A DNA stretch of 64,000 nucleotides from Synechococcus sp. SP2 MAG (GTDB lineage: Bacteria > Cyanobacteriota > Cyanobacteriia > PCC-6307 > Cyanobiaceae). Shown here one piece after another: positions 18,170 to 27,324 of the stretch. A program made the translations under genes and the position numbers. Below the pieces are notes generated by a model. That model had not been told where the DNA came from, did no database searches, and worked only from the letters and a program-made list of their open reading frames with translations. How positions within the stretch are numbered: position 1 is the first letter of the stretch; each line of letters opens with the position of its first letter. The stretch is taken from contig JAVBIX010000058.1 of NCBI GenBank assembly GCA_030756895.1, positions 1-64,000 of the forward strand. Direction: 5' to 3'.

Positions 18170-18748
18170 TCAAAGAGCGTCGGGCAATCCAGGCATGTCA
18201 TCACGATAAACATAGAGATGTCCCAGCATTCGCTTGCCGTATTGACGCCTCATCAGCTTCCAGCCAGGTTCAAGATTCAGCTTGAGGAAACCGTTTCCAG
18301 GCCCTCCTGAGCGAGCCACCACCATGGTGGGGCGAGAGGGATCACGCGTCGGGACCGCCAAGAGCTCGATATCGGAACCGGTTTTGACCACAGAGAGTCG
18401 ATATCGCGTTCCAAGGTCATCACCGCCAATACGCAGGGAATACCCATTGCCATCGATATAGCGGTTACAGATTCCGGTGAAGTCAAAACTGGCCAAGAGG
18501 GGATCAACCACTGCGGGGGAAGCTCCTGACACCGCAAAACAAGGCCGGGCAGTGGTCCGCTGCTCATAAATGTTCAGCTGAGAGCTCTCACCCTTACCGA
18601 TTGGAGCCGACACCATCACAAATTGGCTTTCGTCGACGTCTGCAGCAGTGAAGACGGATCCTTGAGCTTTCGCTGCTTGCGGGAGAGCTGTGGCCACAGC
18701 AGCCGTTAAGACTGCACAAGCAAAAGCAGCGTTCCAAGGACGGCCCAT
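18170..18748 (-). CDS. DUF3747 exported protein
   Basis: A 192-aa cyanobacterial protein with a clear signal peptide (alanine-rich helix ending near PQAAKAQGS). The mature domain contains FDFTGICNRYIDGNGYS and a Cys pair (PCFAV and GICNRY) that could form a disulfide. This matches DUF3747, a family restricted mainly to cyanobacteria and of unknown function, likely periplasmic or outer-membrane associated. I used the ATG at 18748 rather than the preceding TTG. Confidence 0.8.
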   Translation of the reverse strand: MGRPWNAAFACAVLTAAVATALPQAAKAQGSVFTAADVDESQFVMVSAPIGKGESSQLNIYEQRTTARPCFAVSGASPAVVDPLLASFDFTGICNRYIDGNGYSLRIGGDDLGTRYRLSVVKTGSDIELLAVPTRDPSRPTMVVARSGGPGNGFLKLNLEPGWKLMRRQYGKRMLGHLYVYRDDMPGLPDAL

Positions 18749-18807
18749 CAATCAAATCCGATCGTTGAATGGATCGTATTAGTCCCTTTGCATTTGGGCA
18801 CGTGCCA

Positions 18808-19005
18808 TCAGGCCGGTTTGTTGAGACGAATCGCTACCAAAAGTGACCCAAGCGTTGCCGGAAGACTCAAACCAAGGATCCATCGCGTTGGGTTCACGCC
18901 CAAATCAGGATCTCCATAAGCCAATTCAAAAACACAGCCTGTAGCGGCGATTCCGAGCACGCACGCCAGGGCCAGGAACAGGCCAGAAAGGGGTTTCATC
19001 GGCAT
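18808..19005 (-). CDS. Small two-span membrane protein
   Basis: A 65-aa hydrophobic protein with two predicted membrane helices (about residues 6-28 and 42-60) separated by an acidic loop with NPTRW. It begins 3 bases after the def stop on the same strand, so the two are probably one transcript. ATG at 19005 or 18999. I do not recognise the family; it resembles small picocyanobacterial membrane proteins of unknown function. Confidence 0.6.
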   Translation of the reverse strand: MPMKPLSGLFLALACVLGIAATGCVFELAYGDPDLGVNPTRWILGLSLPATLGSLLVAIRLNKPA

Positions 19006-19008
19006 CGG

Positions 19009-19617
19009 TTAAGGCGTCATAGGGCGAACGTCCGCTGCAAGGAAGCCATGGTCCTTCAGCTCCTTATTAAGGCCACTGGAATCGGTCACACGATCCACAA
19101 ACAACACCCCGCGGAGATGGTCCATCTCGTGCTGAATACAACGCGCCATCAGACCATCGGCCTTCATGGTGCGGGGTCGTCCCATCTCATCTCTGAAACT
19201 CAATTGAATGGCCGTCGGACGGACCACATCGAGATACACCCCTGGGATGCTTAGGCAGCCCTCTTCATAGGTATCTACAGATGCGCTGCAAGTTGTGATT
19301 TCAGGGTTAATCAGTACGAGAGGTGGGGTGCTTGGTGTCTCAAGGTCGAGGTCGATGACCAGCAATTGCTGATGCACTCCAACCTGAGGAGCTGCCAAGC
19401 CGATGCCACGGGCGGTATACATGCTGCGCAACATGTCGCGCACCAAGTCGCGCACGCGCTCGTCAACCTTGCCGATCCGGCGAGCATCACCCCTTAGCGC
19501 ATCGTCGCCAAGGGTATGAATATTGAGCGGAGCACTCTCTAAGGGCTCCTTGGGCACGGCAATTGAGGAGCTGCTTTTCTCAGCCGATCGTGCCAACTGG
19601 GCGAAGCTCCTAGCCAA
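19009..19617 (-). CDS. def: Peptide deformylase
   Basis: Removes the N-formyl group from nascent proteins; a Fe/Zn metalloenzyme. All three family motifs are present: GIGLAAPQ (71-78), EGCLS (119-123, metal Cys) and HEMDH (163-167, metal His pair and catalytic Glu). At 202 aa it has an N-terminal extension of about 30 residues, typical of cyanobacterial PDF. The start is a TTG preceded by a good GGAGGGG ribosome site, which supports the long form. No fmt gene adjoins. Confidence 0.96.
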   Translation of the reverse strand: MARSFAQLARSAEKSSSSIAVPKEPLESAPLNIHTLGDDALRGDARRIGKVDERVRDLVRDMLRSMYTARGIGLAAPQVGVHQQLLVIDLDLETPSTPPLVLINPEITTCSASVDTYEEGCLSIPGVYLDVVRPTAIQLSFRDEMGRPRTMKADGLMARCIQHEMDHLRGVLFVDRVTDSSGLNKELKDHGFLAADVRPMTP

Positions 19618-19686
19618 AACCCCTCCTACCTTTAAAACCTTCCGATCTTAGGCAGACCTGATCTCTGCTTGATTCGTTCGTTCGAT

Positions 19687-21600
19687 ATGCCTCCGCAACA
19701 GCCCCTAGCCGCCACGACCGCCCTCGGACGCACTCCGGTGCTGCTAGCTCCGCAACTCCTTGGGGATTGGGTGCTCTGGCTCGAGCAGCGGCCCCAAGAA
19801 AAAGGCCGCACCACAGCATTAATTCGCCGCTGGGGGGAGACGGAAAGCACACCCCTGGAACTCACGCCAGCACCGATCAATTTGCGCAGCAGAGTGCACG
19901 ACTACGGGGGAGCACCGCTGACGGCGACCCTGACGAAAGGATCACTCCAGCTGGTTTGGGTTGATGACAACGACGGTTGCCTCTGGTTCCAAGCCTGGAC
20001 AAGCCTGGATGGGGCTAACGCTCAATCGCTGCAAGCGATAGCCAGCCCCCAACGGCTCACCTCTCCAAGCGACAGCACGCTGGGAGCCGGCGTGATCGAC
20101 CATGCCCGCTCTAGATGGTTGGGCGTCATCGAGGAGGCCGGTTGTGATCGCTTGGTGAGCGTGGCCCTCGATCAACGCAATCAAACCCCTGTTGTTGTGC
20201 ATCAGCCGGCTGATTTCGCGGGCTATCTCGCTATCAGCTCAGACGGAGCCCAGCTTGCTTGGGTGGAATGGCAGCAACCCTCCATGCCCTGGGATTGCTC
20301 CCAGCTAGTTGTGGCGAGGCTTACGGCCTCTGGAGCACTGGAGGATTGCCACCTAATCGCCGGCGGTGAACCTTCACCGCCTCAGGGGATCTCAGTGTTT
20401 CAACCCCAATGGCTGCCGGATGGAAGCCTGGTTGTGGCAGAGGACAGCAGCGGCTGGTGGAATCTGATGCGCCATCCCAGCCCCGAGAGCTTGAGCAGCC
20501 ACTGGCAACGCCTCTGGCCGATGGCCATGGAGACGGCCATGCCCCAGTGGGTGTTTGGGATGAGTACCACCGCTTGGGATGGGGACAAGCTGTTAGCGGC
20601 CGTCTGCGATCAAGGCGAATGGCAGTTGCAACGACTTGGGCTCGACGGCTCTGCAGAGAGTGTGGAACAACCCTTCAATGATCTCGCCGATCTGAACGCA
20701 TCGAATGGCAGAGCTGTTGCCATCACGAGCAACAGCACCACAGGCCAGGGGCTTCTGGAGCTCGACTTGGGCTTAGGAACCTGGCAACACACTCCAGCCG
20801 CCGCCGCCGCTATGGAGGTCAACGAGATCAGCGTGGCCCAATCGTTGTGGTTTGACGGGTCTGGCGGGCAACGCACCCATGCCTGGTATTACCCCCCAAG
20901 CGGGGGAGCAGATGCGTCGTCACCCCTGCTGGTGAAGAGTCACAGCGGCCCTTCATCGATGGCCCGCCGCGGCCTAAGCCTCGCCATTCAGTTCTGGACC
21001 TCCCGGGGCTGGGGTGTGGTGGACGTGAATTACGGGGGTTCAACAGGATTTGGCAGGACCTACCGCGACCGGCTTCAGGGGGGTTGGGGAGTGGTGGATG
21101 TCAACGATTGCGCAGCAGCCGCCAAAACATTGATTGCCGCTAAGCATGCCGATCCGAACCGGATCGCCATCGAAGGGGGAAGCGCCGGTGGCTTCACCAC
21201 GCTGGCCTGCCTCTGCTTTACCGATGTATTCCGCGCTGGAGCCTGCCGCTATGCCGTGAGCGATCCCAGTGCATTAGCCACAGAGACCCATCGCTTTGAA
21301 GCCCGCTATCTGGATGGACTGATCGGCCGCTGGCCCGAGGAGCGGGATCTCTATGAGCAGCGATCGCCGCTGCGCCATGCGCAACAGATCCGCTGTCCTG
21401 TGATCTTTTTCCAGGGTCTCAAAGACAAGGTCGTCCTGCCACAGCAAACCGAACGCATGGCCGATGCCTTGCGCCGCAATGCCATCCCAGTGGAAGTGCA
21501 CACCTTCCCAGATGAGGGGCATGGCTTCCGAGATAGCGCTGTGCAGGTCGCGGTTCTGGAGTCAACAGAGCGCTTTTTCAGGCAACACCTCAATTGTTAG
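19687..21600 (+). CDS. S9 family serine peptidase (prolyl oligopeptidase/acylaminoacyl type)
   Basis: A 637-aa two-domain peptidase. The N-terminal ~370 residues form a beta-propeller with TolB/WD-like blades, and the C-terminal alpha/beta-hydrolase domain holds the nucleophile in GGSAGG near residue 500, the acid in GLKDKVVLP and the histidine in DEGHGFRD. It probably trims oligopeptides in the cytoplasm; no signal peptide is evident. ATG at 19687 preferred over the upstream in-frame TTG at 19669. Its 3' end overlaps the aldolase gene on the opposite strand by 11 bases. Confidence 0.9.
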   Translation: MPPQQPLAATTALGRTPVLLAPQLLGDWVLWLEQRPQEKGRTTALIRRWGETESTPLELTPAPINLRSRVHDYGGAPLTATLTKGSLQLVWVDDNDGCLWFQAWTSLDGANAQSLQAIASPQRLTSPSDSTLGAGVIDHARSRWLGVIEEAGCDRLVSVALDQRNQTPVVVHQPADFAGYLAISSDGAQLAWVEWQQPSMPWDCSQLVVARLTASGALEDCHLIAGGEPSPPQGISVFQPQWLPDGSLVVAEDSSGWWNLMRHPSPESLSSHWQRLWPMAMETAMPQWVFGMSTTAWDGDKLLAAVCDQGEWQLQRLGLDGSAESVEQPFNDLADLNASNGRAVAITSNSTTGQGLLELDLGLGTWQHTPAAAAAMEVNEISVAQSLWFDGSGGQRTHAWYYPPSGGADASSPLLVKSHSGPSSMARRGLSLAIQFWTSRGWGVVDVNYGGSTGFGRTYRDRLQGGWGVVDVNDCAAAAKTLIAAKHADPNRIAIEGGSAGGFTTLACLCFTDVFRAGACRYAVSDPSALATETHRFEARYLDGLIGRWPEERDLYEQRSPLRHAQQIRCPVIFFQGLKDKVVLPQQTERMADALRRNAIPVEVHTFPDEGHGFRDSAVQVAVLESTERFFRQHLNC

Positions 21601-22258
21601 AGGCTTGGCCATATCCCAACCCACGGAACTGGCGATGCACTTCTTCCATCTGTAATACGGAAAGCAGCGGAGGCTCCCCGAGCTGCAGAGCTTGCAAATA
21701 CATCTGTGCCAGCGTCTCCACCTCAACGGCAATCTTTAGCGCCTGATCAAGATCCCGTCCCAAACTGACCAATCCATGGTGAGCCAGCAAACAGGCCTGG
21801 CGATCCTGAAGTGCCTGCACCGTATGGGCCGAAAGCTCAGCCGTGCCGAAGGTGGCATAGGGAGCACAACGAATGTCGTCACCACCAGCCACCGCTGTCA
21901 TGTAGTGGAACGGTGGAATCCCCCGGTCATGGCAGGCCAGCGCCGTTGCATGAATGGGATGGCAATGCAACACCGCTAGCGCATCGGGCCGATCAGCGAA
22001 GACATCGGCATGCAATCGCCACTCTGAAGAAGGTCTGCGGTCATGGCCAGGGAGCCCGCTTGGCAAAGGTTGGCCGCAAAAATCGATCGCCACCAGATCC
22101 TCCGGCTCCATCAGGTCGTAGGCCAAGGAGCTGGGCGTCACCAACAATCCCCCCTCAATCCGCAGCGACAGGTTGCCGGATGTGCCCTGATTCAAGCCGG
22201 TGCTGTTCATGGCACGGGCTACATCCACCAGCTCACAGCGCAACGCCCGATCGTTCAT
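21590..22258 (-). CDS. Class II aldolase/adducin family protein (MtnB- or Ald2-like)
   Basis: A 222-aa zinc aldolase-fold protein: GTSGNLSLR phosphate loop, catalytic-type glutamate in SSEWRLH, metal histidines in LHCHPIHATA and AHHGLVSLG. It follows mtnA directly, so its likely substrate is methylthioribulose-1-phosphate. It could be the dehydratase MtnB of methionine salvage, or the retro-aldolase (Ald2) that yields DHAP and methylthioacetaldehyde; the overall look is nearer to L-fuculose-phosphate aldolase. ATG at 22258 follows an AGGGA site; a GTG at 22279 overlaps mtnA. The other salvage genes (mtnC, mtnD) are not in the window. Confidence 0.82.
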   Translation of the reverse strand: MNDRALRCELVDVARAMNSTGLNQGTSGNLSLRIEGGLLVTPSSLAYDLMEPEDLVAIDFCGQPLPSGLPGHDRRPSSEWRLHADVFADRPDALAVLHCHPIHATALACHDRGIPPFHYMTAVAGGDDIRCAPYATFGTAELSAHTVQALQDRQACLLAHHGLVSLGRDLDQALKIAVEVETLAQMYLQALQLGEPPLLSVLQMEEVHRQFRGLGYGQASNN

Positions 22259-22271
22259 CCCTATCCCTGAA

Positions 22272-23384
22272 TCAGCCACGGTTGTAGAGCTCCTTCAGTC
22301 CAACTTCACTGGCCTTCGCTACGCCACGGTCGGTGATCAGAGCCGTGACAAGCCGAGCGGGGGTGACGTCGAATGCCGGATTAAACCCGGCACAACCATC
22401 AGGAGTGAGCTGCACGCTCACGATTTCACCAGCCGACGCCCCAGCGATGACCCGCCCTTGAATAGCGGTCACTTCTTCAGAGGAGCGCGCCTCAATCGGG
22501 ATCTCTGCCACCCCATCTGCAAGGCGCCAGTCGATGGTGGACGTCGGCAGGGCAACATAAAAGGGAACGTTGTTGTCGTGAGCCGCCAGGGCCTTGAGGT
22601 AAGTGCCAATTTTGTTGCATACATCCCCGCAACGTGTGGTCCGATCCGTCCCAACGATCACAGCATCCACCTGGCCATGCTGCATCAAGTGACCACCGGC
22701 GTTATCCACAATCACAGTGTGAGGCACCCCCTCACGCGCCAACTCATAGGCCGTGAGCGATGCCCCTTGATTGCGCGGCCGGGTCTCATCCACCCAAACA
22801 TGAATGTTCAGCCCGGCGCGATGAGCCTTATAAATCGGAGCCAACGCCGTTCCCCAGTCAACGGTCGCCAACCACCCCGCATTGCAATGGGTGAGCACCT
22901 GAAGGGGCTCGTTCTGCCGTTCACTCGGTCGCTGCTCTGCCAGCTTCCGGAATAGATCGAGGCCATGCTCCCCAATCGCCTCGCACATCGCCACATCTTC
23001 ATCAGCGATCAGCGCCGCCTCCCGTCGAGCCGCAGCCGCTCGCTCCGCTTCCGGCAGAGGTTGCACTAAATCACGCACCCGTTCCAAAGCCCAACGCAGG
23101 TTCACGGCTGTGGGGCGACTGGCGTTGAGCTGATCAAAGGCTTGGCACAAGCCAGCATCGCTTGCATCATCTTGAAGGGCGAGCATTAAGCCATAGGCGC
23201 CAGTCACCCCGATTAATGGCGCACCGCGCACCACCATGGTGCTGATCGCATCTGCCGCCTGATCACAACGCGTCAGCGTTTTAGTGATCAAGCGATGGGG
23301 CAAGAGGGTTTGATCGATCACACCCACGGAGCGCTGATCGGCTTCAAGCCAAATCGTCCGCCAGGCCTGGCCATCAATGTTCAT
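22272..23384 (-). CDS. mtnA: S-methyl-5-thioribose-1-phosphate isomerase
   Basis: Converts methylthioribose-1-phosphate to methylthioribulose-1-phosphate in methylthioadenosine recycling. The 370-aa protein carries VRGAPLIGVTGAYG near the N-terminus, the catalytic cysteine in LTHCNAGWLAT, and the catalytic aspartate in VGTDRTTRCGDVCNKIGTY, where the residues around the Asp are more Cys-rich than usual (GADR-IAANGD in most members). ATG at 23384. The aldolase gene follows with direct contact or an 8-base overlap, which suggests sequential pathway steps. Confidence 0.94.
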   Translation of the reverse strand: MNIDGQAWRTIWLEADQRSVGVIDQTLLPHRLITKTLTRCDQAADAISTMVVRGAPLIGVTGAYGLMLALQDDASDAGLCQAFDQLNASRPTAVNLRWALERVRDLVQPLPEAERAAAARREAALIADEDVAMCEAIGEHGLDLFRKLAEQRPSERQNEPLQVLTHCNAGWLATVDWGTALAPIYKAHRAGLNIHVWVDETRPRNQGASLTAYELAREGVPHTVIVDNAGGHLMQHGQVDAVIVGTDRTTRCGDVCNKIGTYLKALAAHDNNVPFYVALPTSTIDWRLADGVAEIPIEARSSEEVTAIQGRVIAGASAGEIVSVQLTPDGCAGFNPAFDVTPARLVTALITDRGVAKASEVGLKELYNRG

Positions 23385-23438
23385 GCTTGAAACGCGCCAG
23401 TTCTCCGGACCAATTGTTCTACCACTCACGTTTGCCGA

Positions 23439-23966
23439 TCAAATCGGTCGATATCCAAACCAGTCAGGCACCTGGTGCTGACTTTCACCATCGAGCTGGT
23501 GATGGAGATGCACATAAACACGTTTGCTCCCTGTCAAAGACAACTGTTCAATCGCCAAGCAATCATCCACGGCACTGAGATCATCCTTGTGCTGCTCAAG
23601 CGCATCCAGCAACCAGCGCTTCTTGGCTGCTGCTTTAGCGGCTTGCAGCGAAGGGGCCACCACAAGTCCAAAGCGATGCAATTCCGCCAGTGACTCGGGT
23701 TGATAGCCCCCGAGGTTGACGAACCACAGCCGCTGCTTCTCTGAAGGAGGCTCCACCTCAAGGGTGACGCGCCAGCCATCAATGCAATGCACGGCCATGT
23801 AGCTATCGAGATGCAACCCGCGACGGCGACCAAACCACTGCCGACGAAGCTCGGGGTAGGTGTCCTCGATGCAGCGGCCCACCACAAAGCGCACATCGTG
23901 AAGCTCGATCAAACTTCGATCCGTGCGCCCACCAAGGACAACCAAAAACAAGGTGGACTGTTCCAA
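23439..23966 (-). CDS. DUF1543 domain protein
   Basis: A 175-aa protein with two tandem copies of a short alpha-beta unit: FLVVLGG..ELHDVRFVVG..HLDSYMAV in the first half and LWFVNLGGYQPESLAELHRFGLVVA in the second, the DUF1543 pattern. The function is unknown; in many bacteria it is a small cytosolic protein. It lies 19 bases after sufS and 54 before mtnA, all on the minus strand, so it may be read from the suf transcript. Confidence 0.82.
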   Translation of the reverse strand: MEQSTLFLVVLGGRTDRSLIELHDVRFVVGRCIEDTYPELRRQWFGRRRGLHLDSYMAVHCIDGWRVTLEVEPPSEKQRLWFVNLGGYQPESLAELHRFGLVVAPSLQAAKAAAKKRWLLDALEQHKDDLSAVDDCLAIEQLSLTGSKRVYVHLHHQLDGESQHQVPDWFGYRPI

Positions 23967-23985
23967 GCGCTAATCGCGAACGGAG

Positions 23986-25254
23986 CTAGCTGTGCTCACG
24001 AAAAAAGTTGATCACACTGACGAGCTCATCAGCGAAACGATCAATCTCAGCCTGAGTTGTACAAAAACTAAGGCTCGCGCGAGCTGATCCGGTCACGCCG
24101 TACAGCCGATGCAGCGGTTGGCAACAGTGGTGACCACTGCGAATACAAACCCCCGACAGATCCAGCATCGCAGCGATGTCATTGGCATGAACACCCTCCA
24201 CCACAAACGTGGCCAGGGCTCCTCGATCAGGCTGCTGCTCTGGCGTGGGACCAAGAATGCGCAGACCATTAATCGATTGAAGCCGGCCAAACAGATGGGT
24301 GGTGAGCTCCGCCTCCCACGCCTGAATCGCATCGAGTCCAAGCGATTGCAAGTAGGTAATCGCAGCACCCATGCCGATCGCTTCGCCAATGGCTGGTGTG
24401 CCCGCTTCAAACTTATGGGGGAGTTCCGCCCAGGTGCTGTGATCCAAGAACACCTCTTGAATCATCTCGCCACCTCCAAGGAAAGGTGGCATCGCCATCA
24501 AGGTTTGCTCCGATGCCCATAGAAAACCCATTCCGGTGGGGCCGCACAGCTTGTGAGAGGAGCCCACAAGGAAATCAGCCCCGAGACTCTGCACGGCAAT
24601 GGATTTGTGAGCCAGGCTTTGGCAAGCATCCACCAAAACTTTGGCCCCCACCGCATGAGCGAGGGCTGCAATCTCTTCGATCGGATTGCAACACCCCAGG
24701 GTGTTGCTGATGTGGACCACGCTCACCAAGCGCGTTTTCGCCGAGAGCTGATCCCGCAAGTCCGCTAGGTCAAGGGTGCCGTTAGGAGTTACACCCACGT
24801 GCCGCAGCACACAACCCGTACGTTCAGCGAGCAATTGCCAAGGCACCAAGTTGCTGTGGTGCTCCATCACGGTGAGCAGCACCTCATCACCAGCCTTCAG
24901 CTGGGCATCACCCCAACTGCGAGCCACCAGGTTGATGGCTTCCGTGGCATTGCGCGTGAACACAATCTCTTTTGAGCTCGATGCACCGATCAAGCCAGCG
25001 GTCGTGGCACGAGCTGCTTCAAACGACTCCGTGGCACGCGCGCTGAGCTGGTGGGCACCACGATGCACGTTGGCGTTATCGCAGGAGTAGTAATGCTGAA
25101 TCGCATCAAGTACAACGCGAGGCTTCTGACTGGTGGCCGCATGATCCAGATAGATCAGGGGCTGACCAGAGCTCGAAACCTGAGCAATAATTGGGAAATC
25201 GGCACGGACTCGCTCCGCAAGGGTAACGGCAGCGTTACGAGGAAGTGTTGTCAT
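23986..25254 (-). CDS. sufS: Cysteine desulfurase SufS (group II)
   Basis: PLP enzyme that draws sulfur from cysteine for Fe-S assembly. In the 422-aa form from the ATG at 25254, the PLP lysine lies in GSSHKLCGPTG, and the persulfide cysteine in the short RSGHHCCQP loop that marks group II enzymes. The frame continues upstream to 25446 but that part lies inside sufD. The ATG overlaps the sufD TGA (ATGA). No sufE or sufU gene is in the operon. Confidence 0.96.
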   Translation of the reverse strand: MTTLPRNAAVTLAERVRADFPIIAQVSSSGQPLIYLDHAATSQKPRVVLDAIQHYYSCDNANVHRGAHQLSARATESFEAARATTAGLIGASSSKEIVFTRNATEAINLVARSWGDAQLKAGDEVLLTVMEHHSNLVPWQLLAERTGCVLRHVGVTPNGTLDLADLRDQLSAKTRLVSVVHISNTLGCCNPIEEIAALAHAVGAKVLVDACQSLAHKSIAVQSLGADFLVGSSHKLCGPTGMGFLWASEQTLMAMPPFLGGGEMIQEVFLDHSTWAELPHKFEAGTPAIGEAIGMGAAITYLQSLGLDAIQAWEAELTTHLFGRLQSINGLRILGPTPEQQPDRGALATFVVEGVHANDIAAMLDLSGVCIRSGHHCCQPLHRLYGVTGSARASLSFCTTQAEIDRFADELVSVINFFREHS

Positions 25255-26483
25255 GATGTCACTCCTCCCACTTGCAAGCTGCCGCCCAACCAGCGCTTTG
25301 AGGCATCGAGAGGCAAGCGATCCAGCACTTCTTTGCAGTAGCCACGCAGCAGCAAAGCCGCTGCCGAGGACTGCGTAATGCCACGACTGCGCAGATAAAA
25401 CAGCTGATCCTCCTGGAGCTGAGTCACGGTGGCCCCGTGGGTGCAACGAACGTCATCAGCCACGATTTCCAACTCGGGCTTGGCATCAACACGGGCGCGT
25501 CCTGAGAGCAACAGGTTTCTGCTGAGCTGGGAGGCGTTGGTGCGCTGCGCAGGCCTCGGCACTTGAATCGCTCCGTTGAAAATACTGTGAGAGCGATCCG
25601 CTGCAATCGTTTTTTGCACTTGATCCAGCGTGCCTTCAGGGCCCTCAAAGCGCATAGCGGTATGGACCGCAAACTGCTCATCAGCCGCGGTGACGGAAAG
25701 TCCATGAATGGACGTAGAAGCGAGGCCATCCACCTGCACAACGCTTGGCTCTAGTCGTCCAAAGGACCAGCCCTGCGTCACCGAAACCAGGGAGTAGTGG
25801 CTTCTTGACTCTTGCTCCACAGCCAGGTTGGCTAGCAGAGCCTCTTGGCCGTCGCCTAAGGCAAGCAAACCATGGTTCACCTTGGATTCTTGGCCAAGAT
25901 GAATTTCAAGCAGATGACTGTGGGCAGCCTGACCCTGAGCACTCACAACCTGGAGAAGCTCGAGCTCTGCTTTTTCCTCAACCAGCAGCAAAACCCTGGT
26001 TGGAACCAACCTGGCGTTGGCCGCAAGCATGACCAACTCAACCGGTGGAACGTTGCCGCGAATGCGTAACGCCAAAATCTGCTGACTCACTCCGTGGTTG
26101 AGCTCCACCGGCCAATCCGACGCACATCGACAACAGGACAAGGTGTGGCCGAGAGCTTGCTGCAACTCAGCGCCCTCAAGTTGCGAAATCCCTGCTGGCA
26201 AGGTCACACCCTGCAAGGGATCCTGGCTGCCATCAATCACAAGCCGCAGGACCTGCTCAGGAACGCTGGGCAAGCTGTCAGCAGGTGAGGGCAGATTTCT
26301 TTGATCCGATAACGACAGCTCAAACAGCGCCTCTAGGCGAGTGAGATCAGTAAGCCTCCATGACTCCTGCTTCCTATTGGGAAAGCCTTGCTCTGCCAGA
26401 GCCAAGCGTCCTCGTCGCTGAACAGGCTCCAATGTCCCTGCTGGTGCAGGAAGCTGTGTCAACCAACCATCGGGCATCGCCAT
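25251..26483 (-). CDS. sufD: Fe-S cluster assembly protein SufD
   Basis: Component of the SufBC2D scaffold, 410 aa. The C-terminal half has the beta-helix core shared with SufB, including the conserved ADDVRCTHGATV (with the functional histidine) and the closing SRGITQSSAAALLLRGY. The N-terminal portion is divergent, as usual in cyanobacteria. It begins 2 bases after sufC and overlaps sufS by 4, so translation of the operon is tightly coupled. Confidence 0.95.
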   Translation of the reverse strand: MAMPDGWLTQLPAPAGTLEPVQRRGRLALAEQGFPNRKQESWRLTDLTRLEALFELSLSDQRNLPSPADSLPSVPEQVLRLVIDGSQDPLQGVTLPAGISQLEGAELQQALGHTLSCCRCASDWPVELNHGVSQQILALRIRGNVPPVELVMLAANARLVPTRVLLLVEEKAELELLQVVSAQGQAAHSHLLEIHLGQESKVNHGLLALGDGQEALLANLAVEQESRSHYSLVSVTQGWSFGRLEPSVVQVDGLASTSIHGLSVTAADEQFAVHTAMRFEGPEGTLDQVQKTIAADRSHSIFNGAIQVPRPAQRTNASQLSRNLLLSGRARVDAKPELEIVADDVRCTHGATVTQLQEDQLFYLRSRGITQSSAAALLLRGYCKEVLDRLPLDASKRWLGGSLQVGGVTS

Positions 26484-26485
26484 CG

Positions 26486-27274
26486 TTAGGCCACCCCCTC
26501 GGCCGCGAGCTGCTGATCCACCCAGTCGTAACCAATTTTTTCCAACTCAAGAGCCAATTCACTCCCACCGGTTCGCAAGATGCGACCAGCCCCCATCACA
26601 TGCACGTAATCCGGAATGATCTCATCCAAAAGCCGTTGGTAATGGGTGATCAGCAACGTGCAGTTGTCCGGACTCGCCAGCTGATTCACACCTCCAGCAA
26701 CGATGCGTAAGGCATCAATATCAAGGCCAGAGTCAGTTTCATCGAGAATCGCGACCACGGGATCGAGCAAGGCCATCTGAAGAATCTCGTTGCGCTTTTT
26801 CTCTCCGCCAGAAAAACCCTCATTCACGCTGCGCTCAAGGAAGGCAGGGTCCATTTGCACCACTTGCAAGCGGTCACGCACGTGATCATCAAAATCAAAC
26901 GTGTCGAGCTCTTCCTTACCTTGCTTCTCGCGCCGGGCATTCGTGGAGACCCGGAGAAACTCGAGGTTGCTTACCCCAGGGATCTCAATCGGGTACTGGA
27001 ATCCCAAGAACACTCCAAGTCGAGAGCGCTCTTCAGGCTCCAACTCAAGAAGGTCACGGCCGAGGTAACGCACAGACCCAGACGTCACGCGATAGGCGGG
27101 GTGACCAGCCAAAACTTTGGACAACGTGCTCTTACCGCTTCCGTTACGACCCATCACGGCATGAATTTCGCCGGCTTTTACCTGCAGGTTCACCCCATTA
27201 AGGATCGGCTTGTCCTCAACGGACGCATGCAGATCATTGATTTCGAGGAGCGGCTCGGCGTCGGGACGGATCAC
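26486..27274 (-). CDS. sufC: Fe-S cluster assembly ATPase SufC
   Basis: ABC-type ATPase that drives conformational changes of the SufB-SufD scaffold. The 262-aa protein has Walker [10 protein letters not shown], an [13 protein letters not shown]-loop characteristic of SufC, the signature [10 protein letters not shown] and Walker [13 protein letters not shown]. Full length. It is soluble and has no membrane partner, as expected. It lies 50 bases after sufB and 2 before sufD. Confidence 0.97.
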   Translation of the reverse strand: MIRPDAEPLLEINDLHASVEDKPILNGVNLQVKAGEIHAVMGRNGSGKSTLSKVLAGHPAYRVTSGSVRYLGRDLLELEPEERSRLGVFLGFQYPIEIPGVSNLEFLRVSTNARREKQGKEELDTFDFDDHVRDRLQVVQMDPAFLERSVNEGFSGGEKKRNEILQMALLDPVVAILDETDSGLDIDALRIVAGGVNQLASPDNCTLLITHYQRLLDEIIPDYVHVMGAGRILRTGGSELALELEKIGYDWVDQQLAAEGVA

Positions 27275-27324
27275 GTCAGAAGAAAACGAAGAGAAAAACG
27301 AGTATTAGAAGTTTGGCGCTGGGG

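Noticed and set aside
22200-22955. 251-aa frame antisense to mtnA
   Set aside because: Explained by codon pattern of mtnA; no family look.
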